Source: Lachnospiraceae bacterium (GTDB lineage: Bacteria > Bacillota > Clostridia > Lachnospirales > Lachnospiraceae). From it: a DNA stretch of 64,000 nucleotides. The first letter of the stretch is position 1, and each line of letters starts with the position of its first letter. The notes under the pieces are model-generated. The model was not told where the DNA came from. It saw only the letters and a list, made by a program, of their open reading frames with translations, and searched no databases. Position numbers and translations under genes: made by a program. The DNA is taken from positions 1 through 64,000 of the forward strand of contig JAFSRP010000016.1 in assembly GCA_017446045.1 (NCBI GenBank). Direction: 5' to 3'. Positions 25,342 through 34,017 of the stretch are shown here, piece by piece.

Positions 25342-26112
25342 TCATGTTATCAGTGCCGTGACGCCGCCGTGGTCCGCGATCTTCCGGATGGCGCCGTCCT
25401 TCATGATGTGCAGCGCGCCGTAAATGCGGGCGATATCGTCCCGGATATAAAGATAGCTGCCGTCGTTCATGAGATAAAAGCAGCGGCCCATGCTGTCCGG
25501 CGCGGAGATCTCTTCAAAGAGGCGCCTGCCGTCGAGCACGCATTCGCGGATGCGCTGGAAATGGGGTATGATCATGGCACTTGTCAGGCCGAGACCCGTC
25601 AGGAAGCGCTCATACTTCGGGTCGCGGCTCTCGCCCGCTTCCTCGGGCTGCGCATATACTGTATCTGCCGCGTTCATGGAACCGGCGCTGATCCCGACCA
25701 GCACGGAGGGTCCGGGAAGCTGCATCCGGTCGTGGATGAGTTCTTTCAGGCCGATCTCACGGAAGAAACGGTTCTGTGTCGGGGTGTGTCCTCCGGCAAG
25801 CACAAAGAAATCGCTCCGGGTGACCAGGCTTGCGGCAGCTGCGGCATTGCGCCGGTCAAGATCCTGCCAGGTGTCGAAGGTGATGCCGCTTCTTTCGAGC
25901 GCGGAGCGCATGTCCCCGGAGATCCGTTCGGTAAATGCGGGGTCATCCGGCGCGGAGGCGATCATCAGCCCGTGCCGGCAGCCCTGCGCGCTCTTTCGGA
26001 GGCGGTCCGCGAACCCGTTCAGTTCGCTGATGGCAAGGCCTTTACATTCGGTGTGGCTGTTGGCCGGGTCCTCATGCCCGGAAAAAGGAGAGCTTGTCAG
26101 GTAGATGTCCAT
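25342..26112 (-). CDS. Peptidase E (S51) family protein
   Basis: 256 residues of the class-I glutamine-amidotransferase-like fold used by S51 dipeptidases (PepE: Asp-X dipeptides; cyanophycinase relatives). The nucleophile elbow is G-I-S-A-G-S with S142, preceded by V-L-A-G-G-H-T-P-T (residues 104-112), and a later I-I-P-H-F segment supplies the usual histidine. N-terminal beta strand M-D-I-Y-L-T-S-S matches the family. It is a soluble cytoplasmic hydrolase by appearance. It converges with the lyase operon and is transcribed alone. The exact substrate is uncertain. Confidence 0.82.
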   Translation of the reverse strand: MDIYLTSSPFSGHEDPANSHTECKGLAISELNGFADRLRKSAQGCRHGLMIASAPDDPAFTERISGDMRSALERSGITFDTWQDLDRRNAAAAASLVTRSDFFVLAGGHTPTQNRFFREIGLKELIHDRMQLPGPSVLVGISAGSMNAADTVYAQPEEAGESRDPKYERFLTGLGLTSAMIIPHFQRIRECVLDGRRLFEEISAPDSMGRCFYLMNDGSYLYIRDDIARIYGALHIMKDGAIRKIADHGGVTALIT

Positions 26113-26300
26113 GTGGGACTCCTTTCGGTCTATCGCTGCTGCGGGAGCAGCTTAAGTCTGCGCTGCCGCAGAGCCGGCAGGGCGCTTGTCCATGATTTTC
26201 TTCCCCTATAGTTTACCCGATTTCGGAAGTTCTGACAATTCGGGACGGCAAAGGCGCCATTTTCTGTTATAATAGCGAAGATGAATGCGGGAGGCGGAGA

Positions 26301-27494
26301 GTGAACGTGAACCAGCCCAAAGATAAAAGAGAATACTGGGACATCGTGAAGGGAATCGGCATCATTGCCATCGTCCTGGGGCACAGCGGCAGCGCAGCGA
26401 CCGCGTTCGTATACCTGTGGCATGTGCCGCTGTTCTTTTTTATCACGGGATATCTGTATCACGAAGAAAAATATGCCGCGGATCCCTTTGGCTATCTCGG
26501 GCAGCGTATAAAGAGCACCTGGCCGAAGTTCATGCTCTATGCCCTCGTCGCAGTGCTCACGCATAACCTGCTGGTGCGCGGCGGCGTTTATCCGCCGGAG
26601 GAGATGCACAGTCTTTCCCGGCACGTCACGGCGCTGCTCCTGGCTTTTCCCTACGGTATCTCGGAAACTGTCATGGGCCCCATGTGGTTCGTGCCTTCCT
26701 GGGTGCTGTCCGCCTTTTTGTTCGGGCTCTGTGTGTGGGCCGGGACTTCGGTGGCTTCGGCAGCTGCCTGCGTCAATGCTTCTTCCCATAGCATGACCTC
26801 TGCCGCCGGCTCCGGGACTCCCGGAACGGCTGGCAGGTCCCCCGTGGCGGAGGCTGTGACGGTGGCCTTGGCAGCGGGCATGGGTGCGCTTGGCGTCTGG
26901 CTGGTCACGGCGGGGCACACGCTCCAGTATAATCTGCAGACCTCGTTCCTTTGTGTGCCGCTGTTCTGGGCCGCATGGATGCTGCGGCGCGGCGTTGCGG
27001 ATGACATGTCCGGGAGCACTTCCCGACGGATCCTTTCCTGGTGCGGGACAGTGCTGCTTATGCTGATCCTGCTGGCGGTAAATGTCCGCGGCCGCATATT
27101 CTTTGACCTTAAGGCCAACCAGGTGCCGGGACTGCTGTTTTATCCCATCACCCTTGCCGGGATCGGGTGGTGCCTGTGCCTGGCAGCGGGCATCCGGCAG
27201 ATCCCCGGGCTGCGGCAGCTCCTCAGGCTGTTCGGCAGGTATTCCTTTGATATCATGGGGCTGCACATCCTGATCTTCAAGCTGACCGATATCCTGTGGG
27301 CGCGGCATATGGCGGCCGGGGCGGAGTCCGGGGCCGGCGTGCTTTCGGAAGAGCTTTCGCAGGGACTGGCCGCATTTCCCTGCGGATTCGTACAGCCGCT
27401 GGGGCCGGTCTACCGTCTGGCGGGCCTGTTCCTGCCATTGCTCATCTGTCTTGCGGCAGCGAGGATCAGAAAATCCCTGTTCAGGTTTACATAA
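26301..27494 (+). CDS. Acyltransferase 3 family membrane protein
   Basis: 397 residues, with about ten membrane helices. The opening R-E-Y-W-D-I-V-K-G-I-G-I-I-A-I-V-L-G-H-S-G has the acyltransferase-3 signature, including the putative catalytic histidine in L-G-H. W-H-V-P-L-F-F-F-I-T-G-Y is the second conserved segment. These integral membrane enzymes move acyl groups (often acetyl) onto cell-surface polysaccharide or peptidoglycan sugars. A short low-complexity alanine/serine insertion lies near residues 150-185. The GTG start follows GGGAGGCGG; an ATG at 26281 is out of use because that frame stops after seven codons. A TATAAT at 26268 may be the -10 box. Confidence 0.85.
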   Translation: MNVNQPKDKREYWDIVKGIGIIAIVLGHSGSAATAFVYLWHVPLFFFITGYLYHEEKYAADPFGYLGQRIKSTWPKFMLYALVAVLTHNLLVRGGVYPPEEMHSLSRHVTALLLAFPYGISETVMGPMWFVPSWVLSAFLFGLCVWAGTSVASAAACVNASSHSMTSAAGSGTPGTAGRSPVAEAVTVALAAGMGALGVWLVTAGHTLQYNLQTSFLCVPLFWAAWMLRRGVADDMSGSTSRRILSWCGTVLLMLILLAVNVRGRIFFDLKANQVPGLLFYPITLAGIGWCLCLAAGIRQIPGLRQLLRLFGRYSFDIMGLHILIFKLTDILWARHMAAGAESGAGVLSEELSQGLAAFPCGFVQPLGPVYRLAGLFLPLLICLAAARIRKSLFRFT

Positions 27495-27505
27495 CAAATC
27501 GACAT

Positions 27506-28105
27506 ATGAAGATCAAAAGACTGAATCTTTCAGAGATCAAAAATATATACCGCAGATACCTGGTCCGGGACTTTCCTTTGGATGAACGGCGTCCCCTGAC
27601 GAGGATCGTAAAATATTTCCGGGAGCACCGGTATGAGGGCTTCGGGGGATACGGCGAGGCGGGGGAGCTCCTTTGCTACGCGTTTTTTATGAGGTGCGAT
27701 TACACGGCGCAAAGTAAAAAAAGACAGAGAACCTGTCTTTTTGATTATCTTGCAGTGACGGAAAAATACCGTGATGCCGGGGTCGGCTCCGCATTCCTGC
27801 GCCATCTGGGGCAGTGCTTTCCGCGCACCGATATCATGATCGTGGAGGTGGAGAATACCGACTATGCGGAAGATGAGGCGGATCTTGCCACAAAACAGCG
27901 CCGCATGGATTTTTATCTGAGGAACGGCATGCGGGACACCGGTGTCACAGTCCGGGTATGGGGCGTGGAATACAGGATCATGGAAATGGCTCTGGGTGAG
28001 GACTGGCGGCCCCACACCGCGCAGGAGATCCGGGAGACCTGTGAGCACGCCTACCGCAGCATGTTCCCGCCGATGCTCTATGATCATTATATACTGGTCC
28101 GGTAA
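27506..28105 (+). CDS. GNAT family N-acetyltransferase
   Basis: 199 residues. The acetyl-CoA-binding region is recognisable as L-F-D-Y-L-A-V-T-E-K-Y-R-D-A-G-V-G-S-A-F, i.e. beta strand then the R-x-x-G-x-G/A pyrophosphate loop of GNAT enzymes (about residues 72-95). F-Y-L-R-N-G-M-R-D-T-G follows, as in many GNAT C-termini. The ATG at 27506 lies 12 bases after the acyltransferase stop; the open frame upstream overlaps that gene and is not credible. No strong ribosome site is seen (CAAATCGACAT), so translational coupling is likely. Substrate unknown. Confidence 0.75.
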   Translation: MKIKRLNLSEIKNIYRRYLVRDFPLDERRPLTRIVKYFREHRYEGFGGYGEAGELLCYAFFMRCDYTAQSKKRQRTCLFDYLAVTEKYRDAGVGSAFLRHLGQCFPRTDIMIVEVENTDYAEDEADLATKQRRMDFYLRNGMRDTGVTVRVWGVEYRIMEMALGEDWRPHTAQEIRETCEHAYRSMFPPMLYDHYILVR

Positions 28106-28193
28106 GGAGGCTTCCTGCCGGACTTTTTAAATGCGGTTTTCCGTCCGCGTGCTGGCGCCCGGTCTGAGACGGGCGGAGCAATGAGATGGCCGG

Positions 28194-29153
28194 TCACCCT
28201 TCGAGCAGGCGCAGGACCTGGGCGGTATCTTTCAAAGCGGTGGAGGCGCCGACCGCCGTCGCACAGATGGCGCCGCAGGCATTGGCGAAGGCGAGCGCCT
28301 GCGCATGGTCCTCTCCGGCAAGGAGCCGGGAGGCGAAGCCGGCAATGAAGTTATCGCCCGCGCCGGTGGCGTCCGCTGCCTGCACGGGGAGGGCGTCCAG
28401 CCGGTACTCTTCGGCGGCATTTCTGAAATAGCACCCCTTCGCTCCGAGTTTGATAATAACGTTTTTTATACCGAGGGAAAGGAAGACCTCTGCCATGGAA
28501 GCCGGGTCGTCCGCGCCGCTGCCGCTCACTTTGTCCAGGGTGCAGTAACGGGCTTCATCCTCGTTCGGGAAGATATAGTCGATCAGCGGCAGAACGTCGC
28601 GAAAATCCGCAAGCGTCAGCTTCCGGAAGTTCGGGAGCTTGGTATCCGCAAGAATGAGCGCTCCGGCGCTATGGGCAGCCGTGATCGTTTCCCGGATCAC
28701 ATCCGGGTCGTCGAAAGGCGCGCGGAACAGGGAACCGAGCGCAATGATCCGGGCATCGGACAGGATCCCGGCGTACTGTTCGGGATGCCAGTTGTAGCGG
28801 TGTGCCTGATTGGTGATAGATCTCCTCGTGCCGTCATCATTTACGAACATCGTCGTCACAGGCGTCGGATCGCCGGCGCTCCGCTGTATCGGGGCAATGT
28901 CCACACCCGCGCCGTTCAGCGCATGCAGGACGATCTCCCCGGCGCCGTCGCAGCCGAGGCTGCAGAGGATCCCGGTATTTACGCCCAGTTTGGCTGCCGC
29001 CACGGAAACATTGACTGCCTCCCCGCCGGGATTCAGGGAACCGGACTCGGCCCGGTACCCGGAAGCGGAGACCGGCTCCGGATCGAAGCCGCGGATGATG
29101 GAATCCACCAGGGCCATGCCGACACACAACAGATCGTATTTTTTGGGTTTCAT
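28194..29153 (-). CDS. PfkB family carbohydrate/nucleoside kinase
   Basis: 319 residues, ribokinase fold. The N-terminal signature G-G-E-A-V-N-V-S-V-A-A-A-K-L-G is at about 43-57, and the C-terminal D-A-T-G-A-G-D (261-267) provides the anion hole and catalytic base D267. A lid strand region (P-V-T-T-M-F-V-N-D-D-G-T-R-R) and the F-P-N-E-D-E-A segment are also present. It phosphorylates a sugar, sugar phosphate or nucleoside with ATP. It stands alone with no transporter or aldolase beside it, so the substrate cannot be inferred. It converges with the GNAT gene. Confidence 0.88.
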   Translation of the reverse strand: MKPKKYDLLCVGMALVDSIIRGFDPEPVSASGYRAESGSLNPGGEAVNVSVAAAKLGVNTGILCSLGCDGAGEIVLHALNGAGVDIAPIQRSAGDPTPVTTMFVNDDGTRRSITNQAHRYNWHPEQYAGILSDARIIALGSLFRAPFDDPDVIRETITAAHSAGALILADTKLPNFRKLTLADFRDVLPLIDYIFPNEDEARYCTLDKVSGSGADDPASMAEVFLSLGIKNVIIKLGAKGCYFRNAAEEYRLDALPVQAADATGAGDNFIAGFASRLLAGEDHAQALAFANACGAICATAVGASTALKDTAQVLRLLEG

Positions 29154-29323
29154 GAAAATGCCTCCGTGATGCGGATGCCTGTCCGCAGAGTTTACGCGTA
29201 TAGTTTAACCGAAATCGGACGCGAGTTCATCCCTTTTTTCACGGAGATCCCGCAGGGGGCTCAGCTTTCTGCTGCCCGGGGCTGACGGGGACTGCCGTGC
29301 AGAGACAGGAAGCCACGCCGTGC

Positions 29324-29353
29324 TTGCACGGCAGGCGGCAGTTATGATATACT
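29324..29353 (+). promoter_or_regulatory. Promoter and leader hairpin of the HIT-family gene
   Basis: TTGCAC (29324-29329), 18 bases, TATACT (29348-29353). Shortly after the start region GCAGCGT and ACGCTGC (about 29360-29380) form a hairpin in the leader without a T-run. Confidence 0.45.
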
Positions 29354-29448
29354 GAACGGGCAGCGTAGCAAAACGCTGCTCATTTGAGTTGCATAAGTTC
29401 ATGCTGCGCGGCAGCATCAATGATCAAGAAAGGACCGGTATATCAGCC

Positions 29449-29865
29449 ATGAAGAAGGACGACTGCATTTTCTGCAGGATCGCGAACGGAGAGATCCCTT
29501 CCAATACTGTCTATGAGGACGAGTATTTCAGAGCGATCCTGGATCTGAGCCCGGCAGCAAAGGGACATACCCTGATCCTGCCGAAGGATCATTTCGACGA
29601 CCTGTTCGACGCGGATGAGGCAGTGCTGGAAAGGCTGCTGAAGACCGCGCAGAAGATCGGCGCAGGCATGAAAAAATATCTTAACTGCGACGGCATCAAT
29701 GTGGTGCAGAACAACGGCGCCGCAGCCGGACAGACTGTACGGCATCTGCATGTTCACCTGATCCCGCGCTATGAGGGCGACGGACAGATGGTGACCTGGA
29801 AGCAGAATGCGTCGGATCCGGAGGAGCAGAAGAAGATCGCGGCCGGGATCGCGGATGCTGTCTGA
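29449..29865 (+). CDS. HIT family nucleotide hydrolase
   Basis: 138 residues of the histidine-triad superfamily (Hint-like). The triad H99-L-H101-V-H103-L-I sits in R-H-L-H-V-H-L-I-P-R, the N-terminal C-I-F-C zinc-like pair is present, and the mid segment P-A-A-K-G-H-T-L-I-L-P-K-D-H is typical. Members hydrolyse AMP-lysine, AMP-NH2 or dinucleoside polyphosphates. The ATG at 29449 gives a standard N-terminus (M-K-K-D-D-C-I-F-C); AAAGGA lies upstream. The following membrane protein gene begins 50 bases later with its own ribosome site. Confidence 0.93.
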   Translation: MKKDDCIFCRIANGEIPSNTVYEDEYFRAILDLSPAAKGHTLILPKDHFDDLFDADEAVLERLLKTAQKIGAGMKKYLNCDGINVVQNNGAAAGQTVRHLHVHLIPRYEGDGQMVTWKQNASDPEEQKKIAAGIADAV

Positions 29866-29914
29866 GATCCATACGGGACACAGGACATTTTCAGAATAAA
29901 TAAGGAGGTACGTT

Positions 29915-31351
29915 ATGCAGGACAATGAGTATACCAATGAGTTTCAGGACATTATAACGGAAACTGCTGCCGATATTCTCCCGGAGGAAATCCCCGCGGA
30001 GGCTGCAGCGGAAGACATCCCTGCGGACGTCCTTCCGGCTGAGGTCCCTGCGGAAGAGACCGCCGCGGAAGCATTTGCGGAGGAGATCCCTGTGGAAGCC
30101 GCGCCTGCGGAAACACCGGCATATCTCTTTACGGAAGAAGCACCTGTTGAAGCTGCACCGGAAGAGGTCCCCGCGGCTGAGATCGCTGCGGAAGAAATAG
30201 CAGCGGAGTCCCCTGTATACTACGCTGCACCGGAGACGGCGGACCGCGCCCCGGCTGAGGAGCCTGCGGAGGCCGCGCAGACGGGCGGCCCGGCGATTTC
30301 CCTGGAGCGTGAGCTCCTTGCGGATGCGCTGCTGGCGGTCAATACCCTCAGCGCCGACCGCGACCAGCTGAAGCAGTACAATGATACGAAAAAGAAGCTC
30401 GAGAAGGACCTGAACACCCTGACCCGCAACATTGAAAAGGAAAAGACCGATACGATCCGCATCAAGCGGCAGGAGATCGAATCCGGATTCAATAAGCAGA
30501 TCAAGGATGTCGAGCGGGAGATCAGCGACATCTCCGACCAGAGACAGAAGGCACGCTCCGTAGCCGTAAGGGAAAGGATCAAGGCCAACACGGATGCGCC
30601 CAGGCAGGAGATCGCAAGTATCAGGGAGAACATGAAGGCTTTTGTCAAGGAGCAGCAGGCCCCCGGGATCATGGCGTCCCGCCTGTACTACACGCTGTTC
30701 AGCCCGCTGACGATAGCCGACTGGATCGTGGATATCCTGCTGGCAGTGCTCGGCGTCGGCGCGATCGTGCTGGCGTATGTGAAGCATGCCAGCCTGCCGG
30801 CTTTCCTTTGCGTCCTCGGCGCGGTCGTGGCGCTCTTGGTGATCTACGTCGTGATCTCCGCAAAGACCAAGGAGAAGTATCACGATGTCATGGTAGCATG
30901 TAAAAACATGTTCCGCGAGATCGCGCAGCGTGAAAAGAGCATTTCCCAGATCACGAAGAACATCCAGGATGACAAGGACGACTCGGTCTATGATCTGGGC
31001 GGATTCGACAGCCAGCTTCAGGTGAAGAACCAGCAGAAGGAAGCGCTCGGCACACAGAAGACGGGCGCGCTGGAGGAGTTCGACAATGTTACGAAGGGCA
31101 CGATCACAGACGGGATCGACGCCAAGTACGCGGAGGACATCAGCGTCCTGCAGAGAAACATCGCGGAGAACGCGGAAGCTGTCAGTACGTTTACCGAGCG
31201 GGTGGCGGCAGATGAAGGCAGGCTGAAGAGCGAGTACGCGCAGCGGATCGGCCAGAAGAACCTGTCCCGCGACAAGATCGAACGGATGATCGGCCTGTTC
31301 GACAAAGGCGAGGCCAGCTCCATCAGTGAAGCTGCCTCCAAAATGAAATGA
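29915..31351 (+). CDS. Membrane-anchored coiled-coil protein with acidic Glu/Ala/Pro repeat region
   Basis: 478 residues, no recognised family. Residues 1-125 are an acidic low-complexity region built from E-E-I-P-A-E-A / E-V-P-A-E-E-like units. Residues about 130-235 are predicted coiled coil ([18 protein letters not shown] and [10 protein letters not shown]). Two adjacent membrane segments lie at about 268-290 and 295-315. A second charged coiled-coil region fills 320-478. There is no signal peptide, so both ends are probably cytoplasmic with a membrane hairpin between them. AAGGAGG precedes the ATG. It lies between the HIT gene and asnS. A structural or scaffold role is only a guess. Confidence 0.75.
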   Translation: MQDNEYTNEFQDIITETAADILPEEIPAEAAAEDIPADVLPAEVPAEETAAEAFAEEIPVEAAPAETPAYLFTEEAPVEAAPEEVPAAEIAAEEIAAESPVYYAAPETADRAPAEEPAEAAQTGGPAISLERELLADALLAVNTLSADRDQLKQYNDTKKKLEKDLNTLTRNIEKEKTDTIRIKRQEIESGFNKQIKDVEREISDISDQRQKARSVAVRERIKANTDAPRQEIASIRENMKAFVKEQQAPGIMASRLYYTLFSPLTIADWIVDILLAVLGVGAIVLAYVKHASLPAFLCVLGAVVALLVIYVVISAKTKEKYHDVMVACKNMFREIAQREKSISQITKNIQDDKDDSVYDLGGFDSQLQVKNQQKEALGTQKTGALEEFDNVTKGTITDGIDAKYAEDISVLQRNIAENAEAVSTFTERVAADEGRLKSEYAQRIGQKNLSRDKIERMIGLFDKGEASSISEAASKMK

Positions 31352-31377
31352 TCAATCAGAAAGGTAATCATACACAC

Positions 31378-32772
31378 ATGGAAAAATTAACGACCGTCAG
31401 GGAACTGTTCCGGGAAACTGACAAATTCATTGACAGGGAGATCGCTGTCGGCGGCTGGATCCGTTCCGTAAGAGATTCCCGTACATTCGGCTTCATGGTC
31501 ATCAACGACGGCAGCTGCTTCGAAACGCTGCAGGTCGTCTATCATGACGCGCTGCCGAATTTCGCGGATATTTCAAAACTGAATGTCGGCTCCTCCGTGA
31601 TCGTGCGCGGCACACTGGTCGCGACCCCCGAAGCGAAGCAGCCGTTCGAGATCCAGGCATCCGCCGTTGAGGTGGAGGGTACTTCTACGCCGGATTATCC
31701 GCTGCAGAAGAAGCGCCATTCGCTGGAGTATCTGCGCACGCTGCCGCATCTGAGACAGCGCACCAACACCTTCATGGCAGTTTTCAGAGTCCGTTCCCTG
31801 CTGGCCTATGCCATCCATAAGTTCTACCAGGAAAGAGGCTTCGTCTGTGTGCATACGCCGCTGATCACCGCGTCCGACGCCGAAGGCGCGGGCGAGATGT
31901 TCCAGGTGACCACACTGGATCTGGACCGGATCGCGAAGAGCGACGCGAAGGAAGTGGACTACGCGAAGGATTTCTTCTGCAAACCCACCTTCCTGACGGT
32001 GTCCGGACAGCTCAACGTCGAGACATATATGGAAGCGTTCCGCAATGTCTATACCTTCGGACCCACCTTCCGCGCGGAGAATTCCAACACGACCCGCCAT
32101 GCCGCGGAGTTCTGGATGATCGAGCCGGAGATGGCTTTCGCGGACCTCGACGACCTGCTGGAGGTCGAGGAGTCCATGATCAAATACCTCATCAGCTACG
32201 TGCTCGAGAATGCGCCGGAAGAGATGAAGTTCTTCGACAGCTTCGTGGAGAAGGGACTGATCGAGCGCCTGCAGAAGATCGTGGACAGTGATTTCGGCCG
32301 GGTGACCTACACCGAAGCGGTGGAGATCCTGAAAAAGCACAACGACAAGTTTGAGAACAAGGTCGAGTGGGGCTGTGACCTGCAGACCGAGCATGAGCGC
32401 TACCTCACCGAGAAGATCTACGGCAGGCCTGTCTTCGTAACAGACTATCCCAAGGAGATCAAGGCGTTCTACATGAAGCTGAACGACGACGGAAAGACCG
32501 TCGCAGCCGTGGACTGCCTGGTACCCGGCGTCGGCGAGATCATGGGAGGCTCCCAGCGTGAGGACGATTACGACAAGCTCCTGACCCGCATCAACGAGCT
32601 GGGGCTCAAGCCGGAGGCGTATGACTGGTATCTGGACCTGCGCAAGTACGGTTCGGTCCGCCATTCCGGATTCGGCCTGGGATTCGAGCGTATCATCATG
32701 TACATCACCGGAATGCAGAACATCCGTGACGTCATCCCCTTCCCGAGAACGACCGGGACCTGTGAACTGTAA
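31378..32772 (+). CDS. asnS: Asparaginyl-tRNA synthetase
   Basis: 464 residues, the normal length. It charges tRNA-Asn with asparagine in the cytoplasm. The N-terminal OB-fold anticodon domain (about 10-110: [10 protein letters not shown]) leads into a class II catalytic core. That core has S-G-Q-L-N-V-E-T, motif 2 ([21 protein letters not shown]) with the asparagine-specific pattern, and motif 3 (G-F-G-L-G-F-E-R at about 436-443). The start at 31378 gives the standard N-terminus; an upstream in-frame ATG would overlap the preceding stop. The gene lies 26 bases after the coiled-coil protein gene. Confidence 0.96.
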   Translation: MEKLTTVRELFRETDKFIDREIAVGGWIRSVRDSRTFGFMVINDGSCFETLQVVYHDALPNFADISKLNVGSSVIVRGTLVATPEAKQPFEIQASAVEVEGTSTPDYPLQKKRHSLEYLRTLPHLRQRTNTFMAVFRVRSLLAYAIHKFYQERGFVCVHTPLITASDAEGAGEMFQVTTLDLDRIAKSDAKEVDYAKDFFCKPTFLTVSGQLNVETYMEAFRNVYTFGPTFRAENSNTTRHAAEFWMIEPEMAFADLDDLLEVEESMIKYLISYVLENAPEEMKFFDSFVEKGLIERLQKIVDSDFGRVTYTEAVEILKKHNDKFENKVEWGCDLQTEHERYLTEKIYGRPVFVTDYPKEIKAFYMKLNDDGKTVAAVDCLVPGVGEIMGGSQREDDYDKLLTRINELGLKPEAYDWYLDLRKYGSVRHSGFGLGFERIIMYITGMQNIRDVIPFPRTTGTCEL

Positions 32773-32783
32773 GCTCTGAATGA

Positions 32784-32827
32784 ACATCCCGTCCGGTGCG
32801 GGTCCGCCCGCAGACGGTACGGGATGT
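32784..32827 (+). other. Long hairpin between asnS and the SbcD-like gene
   Basis: ACATCCCGT (32784-32792) pairs perfectly with ACGGGATGT (32819-32827), with an inner GCGGG/CCCGC stem. There is no T-run. It may act as an RNA processing or weak termination site; the next ribosome site lies about 25 bases later. Confidence 0.4.
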
Positions 32828-32859
32828 ATTCGCGGCTTATGATAATAAATGGAGTATCT

Positions 32860-34017
32860 ATGAAATTCATCCACTTCAGCGATATTCGGATCGGCAGTCC
32901 TTCGGAGAGCGGCAGCCACTGGAGCAGCGCCCGGCAGGGGGAGCGTTACCGCACCCTTGAGAAGGTGCTGGACTTAAGCCGCAGCGAAAATGCGGGACTG
33001 ATCCTGATCGCCGGGGGCCTGTTTGCCCACCAGCCCGTGATATCGGAGCTGGAGCAGGTCAACGAGCTTTTCCGGCAGTATCCGGAAAAGGAGATCGTGG
33101 CGATCGCGGGAGAGACCGACCGGGTCCGCGGCAGCAGCCCGATCCGGAGCTTTGTGTGGGCACCCAACGTGCATTACGTACTCAGCAGCGAAGTAGAGCA
33201 GATCCTGCTCCCGGGGCTGAAGACAGAGATCTATGCGGCATCGGCGCCGGTCGACGAAGAGACCGAGCCCGGTGTGTTCCGCATGGCCGATCTTCGCGCG
33301 TCCATCGCGGCGCGGCCGACGGCGCATTTCACCCTGGAGGACAGCCGGTCCTACAGCGGAAGGCCGTCGATCCGCATCGCCCTGCTGCGTACGTCCGATG
33401 ACGCCGGGATCCGGGAAGTGTTCCCGAACCTGGATTTCACCTATGTGGCGCTCGGACGTTCCTCCGCAAGACGGGAGGTCCTCGCGCAGCTGGCATACGA
33501 CCCGGGGCGTCTCGAGCCTGAGACGATACGGGACAGCGGCAGCCACGGCGTATATATCGGAGAGGCGGACGAGGAAAGCGGCGCGCTGAAGGAGATCCGC
33601 TTTGTCCCCATGGCCGCGGCCTCCTACATTCCCCTCAGGATCTCGGTCAATACAAAGACCGGCAGTGAGGAGCTGGAAAATATGATCCGGCAGGAGATCG
33701 CAAGGCGGGGAGAGAAGAACATTTACCGGCTGAAACTGACCGGGAGCCGTGATCCGGAAGTGACCTTTGACCTGGACGGGCTTAAGGAGAAATACCGGAT
33801 CAGCGAGATCGTGGACGAGACCGAGCCGGAGTATGATTTTGAAGCTTTGTTTGCCGAGCATCCGCAGGACATGATCGGATATTATATCGGCACGATCGTG
33901 AACAGCGGCAGGGAAATGTCGGAGATCGAGCGGAAAGCCATGTTTTACGGCATCGACGCCCTGCTTAGGAGTTCCGAGGGAGGCAGCGCCGCGCGTGACG
34001 GGGGTGGACGGCAGTGA
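32860..34017 (+). CDS. SbcD/YhaO-like metallophosphoesterase-fold protein with degenerate active site
   Basis: 385 residues laid out like clostridial SbcD/YhaO-type DNA exonuclease subunits. The N-terminal M-K-F-I-H-F-S-D start, the L-I-L-I-A-G-x-L-F segment, the I-A-G-x-x-D segment and the Y-V-A-L-G segment are in the expected order. The metal-binding residues are mostly lost. D-x-H reads D8-I-R10, G-D reads G52-G53 (L-F), G-N-H-D reads G84-E-T-D87, the later L-A-H-G reads L176-R-T-S, and G-H-x-H reads G199-R-S-S. Nuclease activity is therefore unlikely. It overlaps the ATPase gene by 4 bases, as in active SbcD-SbcC pairs, suggesting a kept structural or DNA-binding role. ATG 32860 has GGAG 5 bases upstream. 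Confidence 0.8.
   Translation: MKFIHFSDIRIGSPSESGSHWSSARQGERYRTLEKVLDLSRSENAGLILIAGGLFAHQPVISELEQVNELFRQYPEKEIVAIAGETDRVRGSSPIRSFVWAPNVHYVLSSEVEQILLPGLKTEIYAASAPVDEETEPGVFRMADLRASIAARPTAHFTLEDSRSYSGRPSIRIALLRTSDDAGIREVFPNLDFTYVALGRSSARREVLAQLAYDPGRLEPETIRDSGSHGVYIGEADEESGALKEIRFVPMAAASYIPLRISVNTKTGSEELENMIRQEIARRGEKNIYRLKLTGSRDPEVTFDLDGLKEKYRISEIVDETEPEYDFEALFAEHPQDMIGYYIGTIVNSGREMSEIERKAMFYGIDALLRSSEGGSAARDGGGRQ

Noticed and set aside
30220-30672. 150-codon antisense frame in the coiled-coil protein gene
   Set aside because: A by-product of the GC-rich, Glu/Ala-rich coding sequence on the other strand.
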